Program-made: the position numbers and the translations under genes
Source: Paraburkholderia humisilvae
Lineage (GTDB): Bacteria; Pseudomonadota; Gammaproteobacteria; Burkholderiales; Burkholderiaceae
Direction: 5' to 3'
DNA length: 64,000 nucleotides
NCBI RefSeq assembly: GCF_902859855.1
Contig: NZ_CADIKH010000017.1
Location: 62,001-126,000 of the forward strand
Notes under the pieces: generated by a model
Database searches by the model: none
What the model was told of the DNA's origin: nothing
What the model saw: only the letters and a program-made list of their open reading frames with translations
In this document: piece after piece, positions 51,109 through 59,699 of the stretch
How positions within the stretch are numbered: position 1 is the stretch's first letter
Layout: each line of letters begins with the position of its first letter

Positions 51109-52604
51109 AGCAGAACGTCCGCGTCGAAGGGGCCGGACGGCGTCGCTCCATGGCTGCCGGCATGTGCGTCGCCTGCCGGATGGCCGGCGCCGGCTGCCGC
51201 GGAAGCGGAACGCGCATAGGCCTGCGCGGCTTGCGTCGCCGACGTCCCGCTGCCCAGCCCGCCGCCGGGACCGCCACCGGGGCCGCCTCCAACGATTTCC
51301 CGGATCGACAGCGCATGGAGCGCGATGCCGACTGCCGCCAGACGCTGCCTGAACGATTCGCCTTGCGCCGCAAGCCGCGCGGCGCCCGTCGGGCTGGCCT
51401 GCACGCGTGCGACAAGTTGCATCCCGACCAGCGTCAGATCGGCATCGATCGTGCCCAGCACCGGCAACGACAGCGTGAGCCGGGTGCGCCATGGATGAAC
51501 CCCCTCCATATCCTCCGCGTCGCCATCGCCGCCGCGCGACCAGCGATCCACGCTCTCCTCGATCGTCCAGTCGAGCCGCGCGCCGGGCCATGCTTCGCCG
51601 CTCCAGCGGAATTCGCCGGTTGCCAGCAGATCGAGCTGCTGACGCACGAGCGTGACGGTCGCCGGATGCACCGAGGCGGCCATCGCCTGCGTCGACAGCT
51701 GCGCCTGCGCCGCATTCGCCTGGCCGTTGTTCGCGTTGCCCGCTTGCGCACCGTCGCGCGCCGACTGCGGCGACGGACCGCTGCCGAACGCGTCTTCGGC
51801 AAACTCCTGAACGGCGGCTGCCAGGCGCGCCGACATCGGCATCGGGTTGCCCTGCGCCTGGTGCGCCGCCGCGTTTGACTGGGTCGCGCCACCGCCTGGC
51901 TGCGCGGACGAGCCGCCGCGCCACCATGACGGAGGGCCATCGCCATCCGCCGCGGCGTCTTCATCGAGCGCCCAGTCGAGCGGCATTTGCGCCGCCTCGG
52001 CGACCAGCCGGTTCTGCGGCTCATCGGATAACGATGCGGGCGGGCGCTGGCCGCTGAGCCACTGCGCAAGATGCGATTCGTAGAAGAGCCCGCTTTCGCC
52101 GACCGTTTGACGCAGCGCCTGCGCGAGCGCGTCGACCGGTACCGTAACGGCAGCGAGCGTCGCGGCCGTTGAAGCTTGCGCGGCGCCGGTCTGGGTTTGC
52201 GTCTGGGAAGACTGGGAAGGCGTCGGCGTAGCCGCGCCGTTGCCCGGGTTGGCTTGCGCAGCGTTGCCGTCCGGCGTGGCGCCCGGCTGCGCGCCGAGCC
52301 CTTCCTCGAGCGCCGGCACGACCGGCCAGATCGGCCACTGGCCGACGACCGACGGCGTCGCATCGCCGCCCGAGCGCATGATCGCGTCGAGCGTCAGCGC
52401 GATGCGCGACAGGATGGTCTGGGTGGAAGCCTGCGGCTGGTTATCGAGTAACGAAACCGGCGTGCCGCTCGTCGTCGGCGTATCGACAGTCAGCGCGGAC
52501 GTGCCCGTCTGCGCCGTCGAGGCATTGCTGCGTGAAGCAATCGACAACAGGCTGTCAACGCGGCTCGCGAGCAGCGCAGCAACGGCCGTGTCGATGTTGG
52601 TCAT
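51105..52604 (-). CDS. FliK-like hook-length control protein, fliST-linked copy
   Basis: 499 residues. Long Ala/Gln/Gly-rich stretches (residues about 80-330) and a C-terminal Flg_hook-type domain (residues 330-470: LVRQQLDLLATGEFRWSGEAWPGARLDWTIEES, LTLVGMQLVARVQASPTGAARLAAQ). It lies downstream of fliT with a 136-bp gap and is coupled to the FhlB-like gene. A second, better FliK is encoded at 59700-61298, so this is either a paralogue or a different FlhB-interacting protein. Confidence 0.78.
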   Translation of the reverse strand: MTNIDTAVAALLASRVDSLLSIASRSNASTAQTGTSALTVDTPTTSGTPVSLLDNQPQASTQTILSRIALTLDAIMRSGGDATPSVVGQWPIWPVVPALEEGLGAQPGATPDGNAAQANPGNGAATPTPSQSSQTQTQTGAAQASTAATLAAVTVPVDALAQALRQTVGESGLFYESHLAQWLSGQRPPASLSDEPQNRLVAEAAQMPLDWALDEDAAADGDGPPSWWRGGSSAQPGGGATQSNAAAHQAQGNPMPMSARLAAAVQEFAEDAFGSGPSPQSARDGAQAGNANNGQANAAQAQLSTQAMAASVHPATVTLVRQQLDLLATGEFRWSGEAWPGARLDWTIEESVDRWSRGGDGDAEDMEGVHPWRTRLTLSLPVLGTIDADLTLVGMQLVARVQASPTGAARLAAQGESFRQRLAAVGIALHALSIREIVGGGPGGGPGGGLGSGTSATQAAQAYARSASAAAGAGHPAGDAHAGSHGATPSGPFDADVLL

Positions 52605-52740
52605 GCATCCTTCCTGTCGTCGCCAGGCAAAAAACAGAAATTAGTGACAAAAATCCGGAATCGGTCAGCGGGAGGGACCGCCTGATCAGCGTCGACAGGC
52701 AAACCGCCGCCGGCGTACGTGCGCCGGCGGCTAGCCTGTC

Positions 52741-53067
52741 TCACCGCGCCCCGTAGATCTCTTTCAGTACCTTCGCCGTGCGGCCCGCGAACAGCGCGGA
52801 CAGCTTCGCGAGACGCGGATTCGCGAGTTCGCGGATCGCGGCGTCATTGGCGAGAATTTCACGAATCAACTCGTATTTGCGGCCGCGCTCGTCATCGTCG
52901 AGATGCACGCCCGCTTCGGCTTCTTTCAGACTGTCGACCAGACTGCGATACTCGTTCTGCATGTGAGCCAATTCGCCCCACAGCGCATCGCGGGCGGCCA
53001 TCAACATCCGGCACGATATTGCCGCGATCGCCTCATAGCGGGCGAAGTATTCCTGATTCGCAGTCAT
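52741..53067 (-). CDS. fliT: Flagellar export chaperone FliT
   Basis: 108 residues, mostly helical (ANQEYFARYEAIAAISCRMLMAARDALWGELAHMQNEYRSL). FliT keeps the FliD cap protein soluble and, in some species, inhibits FlhDC. Identification rests on size, helical pattern and position directly after fliS, with the ATG overlapping the fliS stop codon by four bases. Confidence 0.78.
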   Translation of the reverse strand: MTANQEYFARYEAIAAISCRMLMAARDALWGELAHMQNEYRSLVDSLKEAEAGVHLDDDERGRKYELIREILANDAAIRELANPRLAKLSALFAGRTAKVLKEIYGAR

Positions 53068-53498
53068 CTCGCCGCTTCCGCGGATCCCTGTGCCGCAATC
53101 CGCGCCACCTCCGGCCCAATACCCGTCCATGCTTCCTCGAGCGTTGCGAGCAGACCGTCAACTTCGATCAGCATCGCTTCATTGCTTTTGATATTCGCTT
53201 CCAGCAGGCGCCTTGCCATGTAGCCGTACAGCGCATTGAGCCGCTCGGCGATTTCGCCGCCGGCATTGCGGTCCAGCGATGCCTGCAGGCCGCTCTCGAT
53301 GATCGAGATCGCCTTGCCGATCGTTTCGCCGCGCCGTCCGACTTCGCCCTGCTGCAGATGAAAGCGTGCCTGTCCAATTGCCTTGCGCGCACCCTGAAAC
53401 AGCATCGCGATCAGGCGATGCGGACTTGCCCCCATCACCCCTGTCTCGTTGCCCACGCGTGCGTAAGCGTTGGCTCCGGCGTGCCCTGGGGAAAACAT
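53064..53498 (-). CDS. fliS: Flagellar secretion chaperone FliS
   Basis: 144 residues. Export chaperone for flagellin. Typical start (NAYARVGNETGVMGASPHRLIAMLFQGA), the helical core and GYMARRLLEANIKSNEAMLIEVDGLLATLEEAW are seen. A sigma-28 promoter lies upstream (53592-53618). First gene of a fliS-fliT-fliK-like-fhlB unit; 93 bp separate the start from the promoter. Confidence 0.92.
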   Translation of the reverse strand: MFSPGHAGANAYARVGNETGVMGASPHRLIAMLFQGARKAIGQARFHLQQGEVGRRGETIGKAISIIESGLQASLDRNAGGEIAERLNALYGYMARRLLEANIKSNEAMLIEVDGLLATLEEAWTGIGPEVARIAAQGSAEAAR

Positions 53499-53591
53499 CG
53501 GCGCTCCTCCTGTGTGATGCGCGCTGCGGTTGATCCAGACAAAGCCAGCCCCACTGCTGCGCGAAGGCGCGCTGCGGTGACTGTGTCCGTG

Positions 53592-53618
53592 TTATCGGAC
53601 GGTCAGGACAAAGCTTTA
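53592..53618 (-). promoter_or_regulatory. Sigma-28 (FliA) promoter for fliST
   Basis: TAAAGCTT (53611-53618), 11-bp spacer, TCCGATAA (53592-53599) on the minus strand; only the first base of the -10 differs from the GCCGATAA consensus and the -35 differs at one or two bases. Sited 94 bp before the fliS start. Confidence 0.82.
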
Positions 53619-53658
53619 GGGTGCCGAACGAGGGACTGCCGGGAGCGCTTCGCGCCGA

Positions 53659-53991
53659 TCACACCTGCATCTGCATGATGTCGTTGTACGCGGTCACCAG
53701 CTTGTTGCGCACCTGCAGCGCGAACTGGAAGCCAATACCGGCCTTCTGGCCGTCGATCATCACATCGTTCAACGACACGTTCGGCGCGCCGACTTCGAAC
53801 GCCTTCGCCTCGTTGTCGGCGCTCATCTGGTCATTGCTGACTTTGTCGAGCGACGCTTTCAGCGCGGCGCCGAAGCTGCCGGTGTACGTGGCGCCTGCTT
53901 GCGCGCCCGGCGCGGCCGGGTCGCCGGCCGCTTCCGACGCCATCGACTGGATCTGCTGCAGCGCGGAAGTCAGCGGGTTCGCGACGGTCAT
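53659..53991 (-). CDS. fliE: Flagellar hook-basal body protein FliE
   Basis: 110 residues. FliE joins the MS ring to the rod and is among the first exported parts. The C-terminal FliE core is clear (SADNEAKAFEVGAPNVSLNDVMIDGQKAGIGFQFALQVRNKLVTAYNDIMQMQV). Divergent from fliF with a 251-bp gap; separated from fliS by 160 bp holding the sigma-28 promoter, so it is likely its own early transcript. Confidence 0.93.
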   Translation of the reverse strand: MTVANPLTSALQQIQSMASEAAGDPAAPGAQAGATYTGSFGAALKASLDKVSNDQMSADNEAKAFEVGAPNVSLNDVMIDGQKAGIGFQFALQVRNKLVTAYNDIMQMQV

Positions 53992-54242
53992 GATTGCTCC
54001 AGGGAAAAAGAACCGGCGCTGCGCGAACCGACCACGGCCGCCATGCCGGATTGACGGGAAGCATAAACGCGGGAGTCTTACGGACAGCCGCGAAACTGGG
54101 GGGAAAACCCTGCTCTATTCGGCCAATCACGTTGCATCCCGCCGTGGAAAATGCCCAACGTGAAAGTCTCTGTCCGCGCGCCCGCTGCGATTGCCGCGGC
54201 CCCCGCGGACCGAGCCCTGGCATCCCCGGAGAACCCCGACGC
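53992..54242. promoter_or_regulatory. fliE-fliF divergent promoter region
   Basis: 251 bp between the two divergent flagellar starts. It must hold the class II promoters for both directions. GGGGGGAAAACCC (54096-54108) and an AT-richer stretch follow. I could not identify an FlhDC box, a sigma-28 or a sigma-54 site. Confidence 0.4.
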
Positions 54243-56042
54243 ATGGATTCGTCAGCCAATTCTTTGATCAACCCCGAAAGCCGCAGCATGGGCCTCGCCA
54301 ACCCGCAGCCCGCCGCCGCGGGCACGGCGGGCGCCGCTGCCGGCCAGGCTGCCGCAGCGGCCGACCTCGGCCTCGGCGGCAATTTCGCGCAGCGGCTGTC
54401 GTCGTTTCCGTCGTCGATTTCCCAGATGCGCGGCAACCCGCGCGCGCCGCTGATCGTCGCCGTCGCGCTGCTGATCGCGATCGTCGTCGGGCTCGTGATG
54501 TGGTCGCGTGCGCCCGACTATAAGGTTCTTTACAGTAACCTGACGGACCGCGACGGCGGCGCGATCGTCGCCGCGCTGCAGCAGGCGAACATTCCGTACA
54601 AGCTGTCCGACGGCGGCGGCGCGATCATGGTGCCCGCCGACCAGGTGCATGAGATGCGCATGCGCCTCGCCCAGCAAGGTCTGCCGAAAAGCGGTTCGGT
54701 TGGTTTCGAACTGCTCGACAACCAGAAGTTCGGCATCAGCCAGTTCGCCGAGCAAGTGAACTACCAGCGCGCGCTCGAAGGCGAGCTCGAACGCACGATC
54801 CAGACGATCTCGACCGTGCAGTCCGCACGCGTGCATCTGGCCATTCCGAAGCAGTCGGTGTTCGTGCGCGATGCCGAGCCGCCGTCCGCATCGGTGATGG
54901 TGAATCTGTATCCGGGCCGCGTGCTCGATGAAGGCCAGGTGAACGCGATCACGCATATGGTGGCGTCGGCGGTGCCGCAACTGTCGCCGCGCAACGTGAC
55001 GATCGTCGACCAGGACGGCAACCTGCTCACGCAGCCGAGCGCCGGCACCGGGCTCGACGCGAGCCAGCTCAAATATGTGAAACAGGTCGAGCGCGACACG
55101 CAGCAGCGCGTCGACGCAATCCTCGCGCCGCTCTTCGGCGCCGGCAATGCGCACTCGCAGGTCAGCGCCGACATCGACTTCTCGAAGGTCGAGCAGACCG
55201 CCGAAACCTATCAGCCGAACGGTGGCAACCCGGGCCAGTCGGCAATCCGCAGCCAGCAGTCGAGCAGCGACGTGCAGACGCAGCAGGCCGGCGCATCGGG
55301 CGTGCCGGGCGCGCTGACGAACCAGCCGCCGCAGGCGACGCAGGCGCCGATCGACGCACCGAACGGCGCGAGCGGCGCCACCCCGCCGACGCCGATCAGC
55401 GATCACAAGGATTCAACGACCAACTACGAGCTCGACAAAACGGTGCGCCACTTCCAGCAAGGCGGCGGCGGCATCCGCAGGCTGTCGGTCGCGGTGGTGG
55501 TCAACTACATGCCGCGCGTCGACGCGAAGGGTCACACGACGATGCAGGCGCTGCCCGCCGATAAGCTCGCGCAGGTCGAACAGCTGGTGAAGGACGCAAT
55601 GGGCTTCGATGCGAAGCGCGGCGACTCGGTGAACGTCGTCAATAGCCCGTTCACGGTGCCGGTCGACCCGAACGCGAACCTGCCGTGGTGGCGCCAGCCG
55701 GACATGATCGCGCTCGGCAAGCAGATCGCGACGTATCTGGGCATCGCGGCCGTCGCGCTGTTCCTCTACTTCGTGATGGTGAAGCCGGCGCTGCGCCGCG
55801 CGTTCCCGCCGCCGGCCGAGGCGACCGCCACCGCGGCGCTGCCCTCGTCCGACGAACCGATGCTGCTCGACGGCATGACAGCCGCCGAGAAGGCCGAAGA
55901 TGGTCCGGACGCGGCGCTGCTCGCGTTCGAAAACGAGAAGCATCGCTTCGAGCGCAACCTCGAGTACGCGCGCACGATTGCCCGCCAGGATCCGAAGATC
56001 GTCGCAACCGTCGTCAAGAACTGGGTGTCCGATGAACGCTGA
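54243..56042 (+). CDS. fliF: Flagellar MS-ring protein FliF
   Basis: 599 residues. First membrane segment at residues 64-84 (APLIVAVALLIAIVVGLVMW), the periplasmic ring-building motifs (NIPYKLSDGGGAIMVPADQVHEMRMRLA, ESQFGISQFAEQVNYQRALEGELERTI), and the second membrane segment near residues 490-515; the cytoplasmic tail that binds FliG ends the protein. ATG 54243 was chosen over upstream frame. The stop codon lies inside the start of fliG (11-bp overlap). Confidence 0.95.
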   Translation: MDSSANSLINPESRSMGLANPQPAAAGTAGAAAGQAAAAADLGLGGNFAQRLSSFPSSISQMRGNPRAPLIVAVALLIAIVVGLVMWSRAPDYKVLYSNLTDRDGGAIVAALQQANIPYKLSDGGGAIMVPADQVHEMRMRLAQQGLPKSGSVGFELLDNQKFGISQFAEQVNYQRALEGELERTIQTISTVQSARVHLAIPKQSVFVRDAEPPSASVMVNLYPGRVLDEGQVNAITHMVASAVPQLSPRNVTIVDQDGNLLTQPSAGTGLDASQLKYVKQVERDTQQRVDAILAPLFGAGNAHSQVSADIDFSKVEQTAETYQPNGGNPGQSAIRSQQSSSDVQTQQAGASGVPGALTNQPPQATQAPIDAPNGASGATPPTPISDHKDSTTNYELDKTVRHFQQGGGGIRRLSVAVVVNYMPRVDAKGHTTMQALPADKLAQVEQLVKDAMGFDAKRGDSVNVVNSPFTVPVDPNANLPWWRQPDMIALGKQIATYLGIAAVALFLYFVMVKPALRRAFPPPAEATATAALPSSDEPMLLDGMTAAEKAEDGPDAALLAFENEKHRFERNLEYARTIARQDPKIVATVVKNWVSDER

Positions 56043-57027
56043 AGGCATAACCAAAAGCGCGCTGCTGCTGATGTCGATCGGCGAGGAAGAGGCGGCGGAG
56101 GTATTCAAGTTCCTCGGCCCGCGCGAGGTGCAGAAGATCGGCGTCGCGATGGCCGCGCTGCGCAACGTGACCCGCGAGCAGGTCGACGAGGTACTGCAGG
56201 AGTTTGCGCGCGAAGCCGAACAGCACACCGCGCTATCGCTCGATTCGAGCGATTACATCCGCTCGGTGCTGACCAAGGCGCTCGGCGAAGACAAGGCCGG
56301 CGCGATCATCGACCGCATCCTGCAAGGCAGCGACACGAGCGGCATCGAAGGCCTCAAGTGGATGGACTCGGCGGCGGTCGCCGAACTGATCAAGAACGAA
56401 CACCCGCAGATCATCGCGACGATTCTCGTGCACCTCGACCGCGATCAGGCATCCGAGATCGCCGCATGCTTCAGCGAGCGGCTGCGCAACGACGTGCTGC
56501 TGCGCATCGCGACGCTCGACGGCATCCAGCCGGCCGCGCTGCGCGAGCTCGACGACGTGCTGACCGGCCTGCTGTCGGGTAGCGACAACCTGAAGCGCAG
56601 CCCGATGGGCGGCATTCGCACCGCGGCGGAAATTCTCAACTTCATGCCGAGCAACCACGAGGAGTCGGTGCTCGAAAACGTACGGCAGTACGACGCCGAA
56701 CTCGCACAGAAGATCATCGACCAGATGTTCGTATTCGAGAACCTGCTCGACCTCGAGGACCGCGCGATCCAGCTGTTGCTGAAGGAAGTGGAATCGGAAG
56801 CACTGATCATCTCGCTGAAAGGCGCACAGCCCGCGCTGCGGCAGAAGTTCCTGTCGAACATGTCGCAGCGGGCGGCCGAACTGCTCGCCGAAGACCTCGA
56901 CGCGCGCGGCCCGGTGCGCGTGTCCGAAGTCGAAACGCAACAACGGCGCATCCTGCAGATCGTGCGCAACCTCGCCGAAAGCGGCCAGATCGTGATCGGC
57001 GGCAAGGCGGAAGATGCTTATGTCTGA
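56032..57027 (+). CDS. fliG: Flagellar motor switch protein FliG
   Basis: 331 residues, typical. Rotor component linking the MS ring to the C ring and the stator. N-terminal MNAEGITKSALLLMSIGEEEAAEVFKFL, the EHPQIIATILVHLD mid-domain motif, and the C-terminal torque helix (NLLDLEDRAIQLLLKEVESEALIISLKGA) with charged residues are present. Overlaps fliF by 11 bp and fliH by 14 bp. Confidence 0.96.
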   Translation: MNAEGITKSALLLMSIGEEEAAEVFKFLGPREVQKIGVAMAALRNVTREQVDEVLQEFAREAEQHTALSLDSSDYIRSVLTKALGEDKAGAIIDRILQGSDTSGIEGLKWMDSAAVAELIKNEHPQIIATILVHLDRDQASEIAACFSERLRNDVLLRIATLDGIQPAALRELDDVLTGLLSGSDNLKRSPMGGIRTAAEILNFMPSNHEESVLENVRQYDAELAQKIIDQMFVFENLLDLEDRAIQLLLKEVESEALIISLKGAQPALRQKFLSNMSQRAAELLAEDLDARGPVRVSEVETQQRRILQIVRNLAESGQIVIGGKAEDAYV

Positions 57028-57688
57028 ACGTGAGTCCGCGCGCAGCGACAGCCTGTCGGCGTATCAGCGCTGGGAGATGGCATCGTTCGACCCGGTGCCG
57101 GAACCCGAACCCGTTGATGAACGCGACATCGAGGCCGAGTTGCAACGGCTGCGCGACGCGGCACACGCGGAGGGCGTCGCATCCGGTCACGTGGCCGGCC
57201 AGGCGCTCGGCTATCAGGCGGGCTACGAGCAGGGACACACAAAAGGGGTCGAGCAGGGGCGCGCCGAAGCGCGCAAAGAAGCCGAGCGCGTAATCGCGAT
57301 CGCCGATTCGTTCAAAGGCGCGCTCAACGCCGCGCAAACGGAAGTGGCCGAGACGCTCGTCGCGCTCGCGCTCGATATCGCGCAACAGGTGGTGCGCCAG
57401 CACGTGCAGCACGACCCCACTGCGCTCGTCGCCGCCGCGCGCGAAGTGATCGCCGCGGAGCCGGCGCTGTCCGGCGCGCCGCATCTGATTGTGAGCCCGG
57501 CGGATCTGCCGATCGTCGAAGCGTATCTGATGGAAGAGCTGCGTGCGCGCGGCTGGAATGTGCGCACCGATCCGGCGATCGAGCGCGGTGGCTGCCGCGC
57601 GCAGGCCGCCACCGGCGAAGTGGACGCGACCCTGAGCACACGCTGGGAGCGCGTTGCCGCCGCGCTCGGCAAGGTCAGCACATGGTAA
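57014..57688 (+). CDS. fliH: Flagellar export ATPase regulator FliH
   Basis: 224 residues. It controls FliI: N-terminal disordered and glycine-zipper helix (GVASGHVAGQALGYQAGYEQGHTKGVEQGR, the Gx3G repeats), then the C-terminal V-ATPase-E-like domain (LALDIAQQVVRQHVQHDP, ERGGCRAQAATGEVDATLSTRWERV). Starts with ATG at 57014; an ATG at 57020 would fit as well. Overlaps fliG and fliI. Confidence 0.93.
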   Translation: MLMSERESARSDSLSAYQRWEMASFDPVPEPEPVDERDIEAELQRLRDAAHAEGVASGHVAGQALGYQAGYEQGHTKGVEQGRAEARKEAERVIAIADSFKGALNAAQTEVAETLVALALDIAQQVVRQHVQHDPTALVAAAREVIAAEPALSGAPHLIVSPADLPIVEAYLMEELRARGWNVRTDPAIERGGCRAQAATGEVDATLSTRWERVAAALGKVSTW

Positions 57689-59181
57689 GCCCGCCGACCC
57701 TCGACGAAATCGCCACCAGCGACCTCACGCCGCTCGAGCGCGAACTCGCACTCGCGTCGTTCGGCTCGAACCCGCCGCATGCGCAGACAGGCGTCGCGGC
57801 AGACAACCCGCATTTGGAGGCATGGCGCGCACGGCTCGACGGGCTGCGCACGCGCAATGCGATCGCGAAGCCACTACGGGCATGCGGGCGCCTCACGCGC
57901 GCAGCGGGTCTCGTGCTCGAGGCGGTCGGCCTGCGGCTATCGGTCGGCTCCGAAGTGATGATCGAACTGCCGCCCGGCAGCACGCTCGCGATGGCCGAAG
58001 CAGAAGTCGTCGGCTTCGCCGGCGATCGTCTGTTTCTGATGCCGACCACCGAAGTGCACGGACTGCTGCCCGGTGCACGCGTATTTGCACTCGAAAGCGC
58101 GCCGGTCGAAGACCCGATGACGGGCGCCAAGCGCCTGCCGGTCGGCTGGGGCCTGCTCGGCCGCGTGCTCGACGCATCCGGCAAGCCGCTCGACGATCTC
58201 GGCCCGCTCGCCGCCGTCGACGATGCGCCGCTGACCGCGCCGACCATCAACCCGTTGCATCGCGAGCCGATCCACAAAGTGCTCGACGTCGGCGTGCGCG
58301 CGATTAATGCGCTTCTGACCGTCGGCCGCGGCCAGCGGATGGGCCTGTTTGCCGGCTCGGGCGTCGGCAAGTCTGTGCTGCTCGGCACGATGGCGCGCTA
58401 CACCAGCGCCGAAGTGATTGTGATCGGCCTGATCGGCGAACGCGGCCGCGAAGTGAAGGAATTTATCGAGCAGATTCTCGGCAAGGAAGGCCTCGCGCGA
58501 TCGGTCGTCGTGGCGGCGCCAGCGGACGTATCGCCGCTGTTGCGGATGCAGGCTGCCGCGTACGCGACATCGCTCGCCGAATACTTCCGCGACCAGGGCA
58601 AGCACGTGCTGATGCTGATGGATTCGCTGACCCGTTATGCGATGGCACAGCGCGAGATCGCGCTGGCGGTGGGCGAACCGCCGGCGACCAAGGGCTACCC
58701 GCCTTCGGTGTTCGCGAAGCTGCCCGCGCTGGTCGAGCGTACCGGCAACGGACCCGCGGGCGGCGGCTCGATCACCGCGTTCTACACCGTGCTCACCGAA
58801 GGCGACGACCAGCAGGACCCGATCGCCGATTCGGCTCGCGCGATTCTCGATGGCCATATCGTGCTGTCGCGTGTGCTCGCCGAGGCCGGACACTACCCGG
58901 CGATCGACATCGAAGCGTCGATCAGCCGTGCGATGAACGCGCTGATCGACGACAAGCACCTCGAAAAGACCCGCATGCTCAAGCAGATGCTGTCGCGCTA
59001 TCAGCGCAACCGGGATCTGATCAACGTGGGCGCCTATACGAGCGGACGCGATGCGCTGCTCGACCGGGCGATCGCCCTTTATCCGCGCATCGAAGCGTTC
59101 CTGCAGCAGGGATACCGCGAATGCGCACCTTATGACGCGAGCCTTAAAGCGCTCGGCTCGCTGTTCACCGAAGGAGGCTGA
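57682..59181 (+). CDS. fliI: Flagellum-specific ATP synthase FliI
   Basis: 499 residues. Hexameric ATPase energising type III export. Walker A GSGVGKSVLLGTM, Walker B VLMLMDSLTR, the F-type beta-like IGERGREVKEFIEQ, and the signature PPSVFAKLPALVERTG are present. Has an N-terminal extension about 40 residues longer than E. coli FliI. Overlaps the fliH stop by 7 bp. Confidence 0.96.
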   Translation: MVSPPTLDEIATSDLTPLERELALASFGSNPPHAQTGVAADNPHLEAWRARLDGLRTRNAIAKPLRACGRLTRAAGLVLEAVGLRLSVGSEVMIELPPGSTLAMAEAEVVGFAGDRLFLMPTTEVHGLLPGARVFALESAPVEDPMTGAKRLPVGWGLLGRVLDASGKPLDDLGPLAAVDDAPLTAPTINPLHREPIHKVLDVGVRAINALLTVGRGQRMGLFAGSGVGKSVLLGTMARYTSAEVIVIGLIGERGREVKEFIEQILGKEGLARSVVVAAPADVSPLLRMQAAAYATSLAEYFRDQGKHVLMLMDSLTRYAMAQREIALAVGEPPATKGYPPSVFAKLPALVERTGNGPAGGGSITAFYTVLTEGDDQQDPIADSARAILDGHIVLSRVLAEAGHYPAIDIEASISRAMNALIDDKHLEKTRMLKQMLSRYQRNRDLINVGAYTSGRDALLDRAIALYPRIEAFLQQGYRECAPYDASLKALGSLFTEGG

Positions 59182-59183
59182 CG

Positions 59184-59633
59184 ATGTCGGACCCCACGCC
59201 GCTGCAGATGCTGATCGAGCTTGCCCAGGATGAACTGGATGGCGCAGCCCAACGCCTTGGCCGCGCGCAGCGCGAACGCAACGACGTCGAAGCGCAGCTC
59301 AACGCGCTGATCCAGTACCGCAACGAGTACTACACGCGTTTCACGACGTCCGCGCAGCTCGGCATGGCGGCCGGCAACATGCGCAACTTCCAGGCGTTTA
59401 TCGATACGCTCGACGCGGCGATCGAGCAGCAGCGCAGACAGCTCACGAACGCGACCGCCCGCGTCGAGGCGGCCAAGCCCGAGTGGCAGAAGCAGAAGCA
59501 GAAGCTCGGCTCTTACGAAGTGCTGCAGGCGCGCGGCGACGCCGTCGAAGCGCGCAAGAGCGCGCGCCGCGAACAGCGGGATGCCGACGAGTTCGGCGCA
59601 CGGATATTAAGAATGCGTACCGGCAACGCGTGA
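59184..59633 (+). CDS. fliJ: Flagellar export protein FliJ
   Basis: 149 residues, nearly all helical coiled coil (LIELAQDELDGAAQRLGRAQRERNDVEAQL). FliJ sits in the centre of the FliI hexamer and recycles chaperones. Starts 2 bp after fliI with GGAGG upstream. Confidence 0.92.
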   Translation: MSDPTPLQMLIELAQDELDGAAQRLGRAQRERNDVEAQLNALIQYRNEYYTRFTTSAQLGMAAGNMRNFQAFIDTLDAAIEQQRRQLTNATARVEAAKPEWQKQKQKLGSYEVLQARGDAVEARKSARREQRDADEFGARILRMRTGNA

Positions 59634-59699
59634 CGCGAGTCACGCGGCCGGGTTTTCTGGACCAGGTTTGAGTAACGGCTTTGACCGACGGGAAACATC

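Noticed and set aside
53992..54242. Sigma-54 or FlhDC box in the fliE-fliF gap
   Set aside because: No GG-N10-GC pair with proper flanks and no recognisable FlhDC site.
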